Positions 59,101 to 64,000 of a DNA stretch of 64,000 nt are shown here, one piece after another. Position numbers and translations under genes: made by a program. Numbering within the stretch: position 1 is the stretch's first letter; every line of letters starts with the position of its first letter. The stretch is from NCBI GenBank assembly GCA_037013685.1, contig CM072899.1, positions 3,527,479 to 3,591,478 on the forward strand, given 5' to 3'. The DNA is from Acridotheres tristis. Taxonomy: Eukaryota > Chordata > Aves > Passeriformes > Sturnidae. The notes under the pieces were generated by a model. That model saw only the letters and a program-made list of their open reading frames with translations, ran no database searches and was not told the origin of the DNA.

Positions 59101-62100
59101 GCAGAAAAGAAACAACCCTCTTCTTAGTGTTCTTTGTTGGATTTTTTTTAAATACAAGATTGCAGAGTTGGGGAGTAGAGTTTTTTGGGTTTATGTATAA
59201 AATTGGTAAGAGGTGACAGTTTTGAGTTTGTCTCATGTTAAAAAGTTGAGCTCTGCAGATTCTGATGGAGACTGGATGAGCAGAGTGAAAGCTGGGAAGA
59301 ACCATTTGACCTACTAAGAAAACTGAAATGAGACTTTTTGTGTAGAGTCAGAATATTTGGAGTTGGAAGGACCTTTAAAGGTCGTGTAGTCCAACCCCCC
59401 TGCAATGAGCAGGAACATCAAATATCTGGCATGGCCAAGAGTTAAAAAACCAACTTACTGCTTTAAGGAGATCATTCTTTTATCTGCCAGCAGGACCACT
59501 TTGAATTTAGTGACATAATGTGTGTTGAGTCAAACAAGTTTATCTCTGTGTGTTTTATTCCTTAATATTTGACATTAGGTAACCTGGACACAACAAAGTA
59601 TTTATTAATGCCAAAAAAGCACATTAGGTCATACAGATCCTAAATACTTGATGCAGTTCTGTGATATGTTTCTATATCTTAATATATAAACTGCATTATA
59701 AGAGAATTAGTGAAGAAGGTGGAGAGGATTTTAAGGAAAGAGTCTGGAGCAGGGGAAATAGGCATGAAAAGTGCAAAAATAGGAAAAAACAAAAAAAAGA
59801 TACAGAATTAGGAAACAAATTGACAGATACAATGGAAGTGTGGGAAGAAGCAGGACTTTGAAAATTGTTTTTCTGTCGTAATGGCAGCAGTGAAACAGGG
59901 GGTGAGACAGAGAGTGGGAACTGGGGGGAAATTGTGGCAGAGGGTGTGTGGTGAGTTGTTCATGGTGTCATTGAAATTAAAGGGAACCATATAAAATGGG
60001 ACAGAACAGGGTTCTGTGACAGGGCACACCCAGCCTTTGGAGCTCCCGTGGCCATGGACAGGCAGGGAATGGGAGAAGAAAAGGAATTGAACCTTCATGT
60101 TCTGAGCAGCTCTCACAGGGAAAGGGGCACCTGCACAGAGTTAGAAGGAAGGAAGGAGGCAGTTTGAAAAGCAAAGCAAAATGCTTTCTGAAGGGGATAT
60201 AAACTCTTGTGACTCAGGGTATAAATCAGCTTCTCCCCAGTGTGAGATCTCCCTGCAGCCACTTGTTCTGTTCCCACCTACCTGCAAGGCTCCATGAACC
60301 TCTCACTGTATCACTTGGCTTCTTTTCCTTTCTCTTTGCTGATGGAGCAGGGAGAACGCTTGCTTTGTTCCTAATTAAGTTGGCAATTTCTCAAATCCCC
60401 CATAATTTTTTGAGAAAAATGCAAGTCCTTGACGAAAAAATGGAAATAAGTTGCCAGAAAGAAAACATTCTTCTGTTTTTAAAATTTGGTACCCCTTTTT
60501 TTATTAGAGGCTGGTAGGATCGTGTTGCATTTAATTCTTAGCTTTAGATTTGAAAATTCTAGAAATGTAAATTGTTTTCTGTTGCTTTACTTCTGGGAAA
60601 GTTATTTCTCAGTTTCCTAGACTGTGGGTTGAACTAAGGAAGTCTAGTGTGTTTTATTCAAAGTTTTTTAAGCATTTAAATGTTGCACTGTCTGTAAAAC
60701 GTGTAAGAAGCTGCACTGAATTTCCCTTCCCCCACTTAAAAATACAATTCCTTTAGGAGCAAAAAAAAAAAAGTAGAAGCATCTATGTTATACTGAGTAA
60801 TTATGGCCCCTGGGAAATAGAATATAAAGATCTTTAAAATCATTCAAGTGAGAGAACAAGCACTTTAAGTTTTGCCTCGCAGGAGCCGTGTATAACATCC
60901 CCAGCTCCTTGCTCCAGTGTCAGTGTGTCGTGCCTTGCAGGTTCACAGCTCTGGCAGAGGAAATGAAACCCAGTCAGTTACTGCAGGATTTATAGCAGAC
61001 CTGCTGCTGCAGGAAGTGGTGAAAAGCTGATTGATAGTCTGAGGCAAAACTCCACAACAAGAAACAGGATGTATGTTTGGGTTTTTATACCCATTTTCCC
61101 CTCTGCCCTCACCCCCCCCTCCATTTCGAGGCGCTCTCTTACTTTTTATTCTCTATTTATAAATCCGTGGTGCCCTTTTCTGGTAAAGCACGTGCTGGCT
61201 TCCTGCACTCGAGGAAATGGATGGGGCTGGACCAGAGTTTTGAAGCCAGTGTGGTGTGTCTGCTTTATTAGGGGCATTTATCTAAATGATCCTGTTACTC
61301 CTGCTGAATTATACTTCAGCTGAATTCCAAGTGAAGGGTGAAGTACATCTGCAGGCAGAGTTACTGAACATCTCCTGTGATCGTGGGTGCACCAGGCTGG
61401 GTGGCACAGGAGGAGCATGGATCACTAGTCAGCCCTACTCTCTTGGTTCATATGCATTTCACAGATACATCTGGGAGGGTGGGAAACCAAAGTGATTTTG
61501 CTGTGCATAAAGTTCATCCAGCCAGCCCTGTGCTGCAGAGTGTGGCTGCTCAAGACAGCAAACCTGAGAAGGTTTGCTCTGAAATCTCTTCTGCCTCACG
61601 GTGCACTGCTGAACATCCAGCAGCAGGATCTTTCAGGAAGGTATCCTCAAAGCCTTTCAGTGGGGTGTTGTCTAACCTTGTGGGAAAAGTTACCCTAAAT
61701 AATTGTAATTATGAATCCTTCTGATTTTTTTTTTCCCTCCTGTAACATCGACTTTTACAATCAGGGTTGAAGAAGAAAGTCGTTTGCATACCAAACAAAT
61801 GGAAGAAATGCTAAGATTCGTGTTCTCGTTATCAAATGGGAAAGTTCTGTTTGTCGGGTTCAATAACATATCTTGTTCTTTGTTAAAGGTCAAAAAAGTT
61901 GGCTGCACTCTGCGAGTCCTTGCAGAAAACCACTCTCAGCAAGTCCCACATGGGGCTGGAGCTGGAAGAGCTGGAAGCAGCAGCAGTGCTGGTACAGGAG
62001 GAAGAGAAGGCGTTAAAAGCTGCTGGCACAGTTTCCAAGCAACAGCTGCTTTGCTCCGAGTCGGAGACAAGTGACTCTGAAGAATCCAGCAGCACTTCAT

Positions 62101-62537
62101 CATCTGAGACAGAAAGCTCAGATTCAGATGAGCAGGAGTCCTCGACCAGCGAAGATGGGGAAATAAATTCTTTCCAAGGCACGCTCCAGGAGGAGAGGAC
62201 AGCTCCACTTATTGACTGTAATGGATTAAGGCAGGGCACAGACACTTCGGCCGTGGAGGTCAGTGATGGAAAATCAAAGGTTTCCTTGCAATCTACAGCT
62301 CCTCCTGGAAAACTGGTAGAAGAATTAGAAATGCAAATCCACTCTGCAATGAGACTTTCTGAGCAGCCTGAAGGATTGGCTACTGCGGGCTGCATTTCAC
62401 AGGAACGAGAAGAAAGCCCTGTACCCAAGCCTGACAGATTTTCAGAAGATGCTGCTGGGAAGGGAAATTTCTTGGAGGTGTCTCCCAAGCCAAACCCGTT
62501 GCTTTTTCTCTGCAGCACAAATGAAGATGAAGACTAA
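25980..62537 (+). CDS. SHQ1: SHQ1, H/ACA ribonucleoprotein assembly factor (complete coding region, 11 coding exons)
   Basis: Joined as 25980-26122, 26584-26648, 27104-27226, 28010-28158, 28854-28966, 30844-30971, 36202-36356, 37614-37667, 39412-39535, 42259-42379, 61889-62537: 1824 nt, 607 residues, all phases closing. SHQ1 binds dyskerin (NAP57/DKC1) as an RNA-mimicking placeholder during H/ACA snoRNP, scaRNP and telomerase RNP assembly. Visible parts are an N-terminal CS (p23-like) domain in residues 1 to about 95 ([19 protein letters not shown], then [14 protein letters not shown]), an acidic linker (about 111-135), the helical SHQ1-specific domain at about 145-430 ([55 protein letters not shown]), and a Ser/Glu/Asp tract (about 447-483) before a low-complexity tail. 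Human SHQ1 is 577 residues; the excess lies in the tail. All introns are GT-AG except intron 2, which is GC-AG. Confidence 0.96.
26584..26648 (+). CDS. SHQ1: SHQ1 exon 3: CS domain
   Basis: 65 nt; acceptor TTGCCTGCAG|A completes Arg48, then [19 protein letters not shown]. The donor GAAG|GTATTG is weak. The phase (1) fits exon 4. Confidence 0.93.
27104..27226 (+). CDS. SHQ1: SHQ1 exon 4: end of CS domain
   Basis: 123 nt; acceptor TTTGAAG|GT, donor ATAG|GTATGA. Encodes [20 protein letters not shown] followed by LTSLLAPKK and KPLVEEI, conserved in vertebrate SHQ1. Confidence 0.95.
28010..28158 (+). CDS. SHQ1: SHQ1 exon 5: acidic linker and start of the SHQ1-specific domain
   Basis: 149 nt; acceptor GCCATAG|AT, donor CTGCAG|GTAGAT. 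Begins with a variable acidic linker ([13 protein letters not shown]) and continues into conserved [15 protein letters not shown]. Confidence 0.94.
28854..28966 (+). CDS. SHQ1: SHQ1 exon 6
   Basis: 113 nt; acceptor CATTTGCAG|GAT, donor TTACCT|GTGAGT (phase 2). Encodes [20 protein letters not shown] and AKFEPDHYL, the dyskerin-binding domain's entry helices. Confidence 0.95.
30171..30190. repeat. poly(T), 20 bases
   Basis: An uninterrupted T run in SHQ1 intron 6, before the exon 7 acceptor. Could be the reversed tail of an unrecognised retroelement, but nothing identifiable is attached. Confidence 0.8.
30844..30971 (+). CDS. SHQ1: SHQ1 exon 7
   Basis: 128 nt; acceptor TTCCCTAG|A, donor TTTG|GTGAGA (phase 1). 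Encodes [19 protein letters not shown] and a variable Gln/His/Glu-rich end. A (TA)n run begins 13 bp past the exon end. It can join either exon 8 or the candidate terminal exon at 31781 in the same phase. Confidence 0.94.
30984..31002. repeat. (TA)n microsatellite
   Basis: An alternating AT run just downstream of the SHQ1 exon 7 donor. Confidence 0.85.
31781..31851 (+). CDS. SHQ1: candidate alternative terminal exon of SHQ1
   Basis: A good pyrimidine tract and TTTTAG acceptor at 31779-31780 opens a short frame that continues the phase of exon 7. It adds 23 residues ([15 protein letters not shown]..., ending TENGLY) and stops at TAA 31849-31851. An AATAAA lies at 32336-32341 followed by a GT-rich stretch, so a short polyadenylated isoform of 263 residues (CS domain plus the start of the SHQ1 domain) is possible. 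I know of no such isoform. Phase agreement alone has a one-in-three chance. Confidence 0.35.
32336..32341 (+). terminator. possible intronic poly(A) signal (AATAAA)
   Basis: A canonical hexamer with a following GTGTTG element, about 490 bases after the stop of the candidate terminal exon at 31781. Only relevant if that exon is used. Confidence 0.3.
34519..34536. repeat. poly(A), 18 bases
   Basis: An uninterrupted A run in SHQ1 intron 7, with no clear element attached. Confidence 0.8.
36202..36356 (+). CDS. SHQ1: SHQ1 exon 8
   Basis: 155 nt; acceptor TTTTTATAG|TT, donor AAT|GTAAGT. Encodes [20 protein letters not shown] and [11 protein letters not shown], strongly conserved helices of the SHQ1-specific domain. 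Confidence 0.96.
37614..37667 (+). CDS. SHQ1: SHQ1 exon 9 (54 nt)
   Basis: The smallest coding exon: 18 codons, [18 protein letters not shown], flanked by AAATCAG and GTAAGG, phase 0 on both sides. Skipping it would keep the frame. Confidence 0.95.
37806..37925 (-). mobile_element. CR1 LINE 3'-end fragment (CR1-X/Y-like)
   Basis: Reversed CR1 tail of a different subfamily from the others here: GATTGGAAAAGACCTTTAAG, ATCCAACCATTA, CCATTAAACCACATCC and CCAAGTGTCACATCCCTGG. It lies 140 bp after SHQ1 exon 9, opposite to the gene. Confidence 0.75.
39344..39411 (+). repeat. 31-bp tandem duplication spanning the 3' splice site before SHQ1 exon 10
   Basis: Units at 39344-39374 and 39375-39405 share GCACACAGACTAAT, CAGATTTTTCA and a final GAT; they differ at a few positions, and a third partial copy (ACACAG) forms the used acceptor. 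Each unit contains a CTAAT branch-point-like word, a T-rich tract and a CACAG. Confidence 0.92.
39412..39535 (+). CDS. SHQ1: SHQ1 exon 10
   Basis: 124 nt; acceptor GATACACAG|AGT, donor CTGG|GTGAGT (phase 1). Encodes [20 protein letters not shown] followed by [12 protein letters not shown] and MILQLG. The start was fixed by phase with exon 9 and by the four residues that precede IHDV in homologues. A downstream CTCCAG could in principle act as an acceptor but shifts the frame. Confidence 0.92.
42259..42379 (+). CDS. SHQ1: SHQ1 exon 11
   Basis: 121 nt; acceptor GTTTCCAG|GG, donor GTCAA|GTAAGT (phase 2). Encodes [39 protein letters not shown]. Followed by the 19.5-kb intron 11. Confidence 0.95.
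44465..44648 (+). mobile_element. CR1 LINE 3'-end fragment
   Basis: Sense CR1 tail: GGCACGGTTTCCCAGAGCAG, CTGTGGCTGTCCCTGGATCC, AGTGTCCAAGGCCAGGCTGG, GACAGGGCTTTGGAGCACC, and the terminal CTTTAAGGTCCCACCCAAAC plus CATTCTGTGAATCTA. Same orientation as SHQ1, in intron 11. Confidence 0.93.
46016..46063 (+). CDS. SHQ1: candidate 48-nt in-frame cassette exon of SHQ1
   Basis: A strong acceptor (GCTTTTGTTCTTTAG) is followed by exactly 48 nt without a stop in the SHQ1 phase and a moderate donor GAG|GTGAAA. It begins with the G that completes the split Lys codon from exon 11 and ends leaving the same split phase, so inclusion adds 16 residues ([16 protein letters not shown] after the Lys) and keeps the last exon in frame, giving 623 residues. 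It contains several CpGs in an AT-rich intron. I do not recall it in mammalian SHQ1. Confidence 0.4.
46700..46812 (-). mobile_element. CR1 LINE 3'-end fragment
   Basis: Reversed CR1 tail: AGAATGGTTTGGATTGGAAG, GATCATCCAGTTCCAACCC, TGCCATGGGCAGGGACACTG, and AGACCAGGTTACTCATCCA. Antisense to SHQ1, intron 11. Confidence 0.93.
48146..48375 (-). mobile_element. CR1 LINE 3'-end fragment
   Basis: Reversed CR1 tail: GAATGGTTTGAGCTGGAAAG, CCTGCCATGGGCAGGGATAC, CCAGCCTGGCCTTGGACACT, CTGCTCTGGGCACCTGTGCC, extending into the segment before the 3' UTR. Antisense to SHQ1. Confidence 0.93.
49474..49531. repeat. 29-bp tandem duplication, two copies
   Basis: TAGCTCATGGCTACAATCCC, then TAATTATTG, repeated immediately with one difference (T/C). 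A recent perfect-period duplication in SHQ1 intron 11. Confidence 0.93.
51546..51812 (-). mobile_element. CR1 LINE 3'-end fragment (the longest tail here)
   Basis: Reversed CR1: GGAATCATGGAACAATTTGG, CCAACCCTCCTGCAGTGAGC, CCAGCCTGGCCTTGAATATT, TCCAGGGATGGGGCAGCCAC, CTTCTCTGGGCAACCTTTCC, and ATATCTAATCTAACTGGACC. Antisense to SHQ1. Open frames on either strand here are CR1 shadows. Confidence 0.94.
57352..57512 (-). mobile_element. CR1 LINE 3'-end fragment
   Basis: Reversed CR1 tail: CATGGAATGGTTTGGGTTGG, GACCTTAAAGATCAGCCAGT, CAAGGTGCTCCAAGCCCCAG, and CACAGCTGCCCTGGGCAGTG. Antisense to SHQ1. Confidence 0.93.
59346..59445 (-). mobile_element. CR1 LINE 3'-end fragment
   Basis: Reversed CR1 tail: GTTGGAAGGACCTTTAAAGG, GTAGTCCAACCCCCCTGCAA, and GAGCAGGAACATCAAATAT. 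About 100 bp; a distinct subfamily judging by the ATATTTGGAGTTGG start. Antisense to SHQ1. Confidence 0.88.
61889..62537 (+). CDS. SHQ1: SHQ1 exon 12: end of SHQ1 domain, acidic serine tract, stop
   Basis: 649 nt; acceptor TTGTTAAAG|G completes the split Lys codon, then [37 protein letters not shown] (conserved terminal helix), then a tract of mixed Ser, Glu, Asp and Thr (about residues 447-483) that looks like a multi-site CK2-type substrate, then a poorly conserved tail ending STNEDED and TAA at 62535. The acceptor has a poor pyrimidine tract, but an alternative at 61764 would shift the frame of this exon. Confidence 0.94.
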
Positions 62538-62780
62538 AGGACCGTGCAGGAGCACAGTGTGACCCACAAACTCACAGCTCGTTCTGTAATGAGCTGTCCC
62601 AAGGCTGTCTTGTGCTGCACAAAAATGTTTTTCTTTTTTGTTGGAGGACAGGACTGCTTTGAAAAGAATTGATAGGGCTGTGTGATACTCTCACAGTTCA
62701 TTTTTATTTTCCTTCCATTCAACAGAGTCTTATATTTGATGTGAGAATGTATAATTTCAATAAACATCTAGAAACCGTTT
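62538..62780 (+). other. SHQ1: SHQ1 3' UTR
   Basis: Sequence from the stop codon to shortly after the first canonical poly(A) hexamer. The true cleavage site is inferred at about 15-25 bases past that signal. A second AATAAA at 63037 could extend the UTR. Confidence 0.6.
62759..62764 (+). terminator. poly(A) signal AATAAA of SHQ1
   Basis: The first AATAAA after the SHQ1 stop, 222 bases downstream of the TAA, followed by T-rich sequence. Confidence 0.7.
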
Positions 62781-64000
62781 TCATTAAGCTTATTCAGTGA
62801 TAGAATGATGTCCTAATCAAATACAACTGAAATGACGCATTTTAATTTTCTTTAGCTGTTGGGATTTGCTTGAAAAATATCCTCATTATGTTTGTAGAAA
62901 CTTGTTTATGACATTGTACTGTTATTTTAAAATGCTTTATAGCAAACCACTACAAATAATGGTTATAAGTTTAAAAGTTTAAATAGTGATGGCAAATTAT
63001 TTAAAATTATATAAATTCTGTAATTTTTTTGTACAAAATAAAGGACATTTCTATGCCATCAATATGAGACCCAGTGGAGACAGAAGTTTATATCTCTGCA
63101 GTTCTTCCATAAGTTCTTTCAGCAGTTTTGTCATGTATTCATTCTTTTGTGTTGTTTTTGAGATGTTTCTACGTTTTTTCTGTTTGCTGTTTAAAGAACA
63201 GAAATCCCAGTTATTTAATATTTTCCTGCAGATGCTCTCAGTTCCACCACAGCAGTGTTAACCAAAGTGAAGGAACCGATACCTTTGAACAGGACTGAGA
63301 GCAAACCTGGCTAGTCCTGGCTTTGTTAGTCTGGCCCACAGCTTTGGCCATCTTTTATCCCTTTTGTCCTTTAAAATGTTCAAATAATCCGGTCAGGTTA
63401 GTAGAGTTTGGTAGCTAATTTATGTTACTGACATCAGGTGGCTGCTCCCAATCATTGCTTTTTTGTTAGCTAATTTCTGCTGAAGGATTTGGGAAGATGG
63501 GATGTGAACCACCACGTTTGGCTCAGCAGGAGCACAGACCTGATTCTCTCCTCTGGAGAAGCAAGTTTTGATTACTTTTCAACCTTTTTTTCTATTAAAA
63601 AGTGTATAAAAATCCTAAGCTAAAGGACTTACTCTTCACCAGTGCTGTTCCCTGCTGGAAATCAGCAGGTGAGCTCTGTTCCTGCAGCAGTGAGAGCTGC
63701 AACCCTCACCTGCCAGTATTTTTTATGTTCTTAAATACCTGCTGGTCGTTTAATCAGTCTCTGTGTTCTGTTCCCTGGGGGAGAAACCTTTCCCATCCTG
63801 TGTGGCAGGGAGCACTTATTCTTCTAAATGCCAGCAATAAAATCCACGCTGGAGCTGCCAGTCTCAGAGAAGGGGGGGAAATGCACTTCAGAAAAAAAGA
63901 GCAATGGTCCTGCTCTCCCCAAATTCCAGGGGTGAACTCAGGAACTTCTGCAGCTGACCAGGGGCTGGAGAAAGCTGTGTAAAACTCTGTTTTCTGTTTG
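62781..64000. other. 3' flank of SHQ1
   Basis: AT-rich to mixed sequence after the proximal SHQ1 poly(A) signal. I see no exon, RNA gene or recognisable repeat. In mammals the next gene on this side is RYBP, at some distance; nothing of it is visible. Confidence 0.55.
63037..63042 (+). terminator. second possible poly(A) signal AATAAA
   Basis: A second canonical hexamer 500 bases after the stop; a candidate distal site for a longer SHQ1 3' UTR. Confidence 0.4.

Larger units (their letters stand above)
42380..61888 (+). other. SHQ1: SHQ1 intron 11 (19.5 kb)
   Basis: About half of the gene's length. It carries six CR1 tails (one sense, five antisense), a 29-bp tandem duplication at 49474-49531, a short (AG)n run near 44130, and candidate exons at 46016-46063, 60941 and 61765. 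No other gene, processed pseudogene or RNA gene is recognisable. Open frames in it are short or lie on CR1 sequence. Confidence 0.75.

Noticed and set aside
61883..62518. 211-codon minus-strand Ser-rich open frame
   Set aside because: It is the mirror of the SHQ1 last exon; the Ser/Glu codons of the sense strand generate it.

Overview
The window is a vertebrate, most likely avian (probably songbird), chromosomal segment. The basis is: split genes with GT-AG introns, two CpG islands, many 5'-truncated CR1 LINE tails, compact introns, and two genes whose adjacency is known from vertebrate genomes (SHQ1 and GXYLT2 are divergent neighbours on human 3p13). No bacterial, phage, CRISPR or tRNA features were seen. 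Gene identities rest on residue-level recognition of the families; all exon joins were worked out by hand from splice sites, reading phase and remembered homologue order, not by alignment.

Layout. 1-4486: 3' flank and probable 3' UTR of GXYLT2, with one CR1 tail. 4487-20636 (minus strand): the complete GXYLT2 coding region in seven exons, 410 codons plus stop, under a GC-rich promoter island at about 20.25-21.1 kb. 21.2-23.7 kb: AT-rich spacer between the two divergent promoters. 23.77-24.1 kb: CpG island and probable non-coding first exon of SHQ1, with an NRF1-type palindrome. 25980-62537 (plus strand): the SHQ1 coding region in eleven coding exons, 607 codons plus stop, with a poly(A) signal at 62759. 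62.8-64.0 kb: intergenic. The last SHQ1 intron is 19.5 kb and carries most of the CR1 copies.

Function. GXYLT2 is a Golgi/ER type II membrane glycosyltransferase (GT8) that adds the first xylose to O-glucose on EGF repeats such as those of Notch. SHQ1 is a chaperone-like factor that holds dyskerin before H/ACA RNP assembly. They are neighbours but not a pathway.

The points most worth a second look lie in RNA processing of SHQ1: a GC-AG intron, a 31-bp tandem duplication covering the branch point, pyrimidine tract and acceptor of another intron, a phase-preserving 48-nt candidate cassette exon deep in the last intron, a phase-compatible candidate alternative terminal exon with its own poly(A) signal, and an upstream ORF overlapping the main start. 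In GXYLT2 intron 3 a 224-codon open frame of unrecognised origin stands out.
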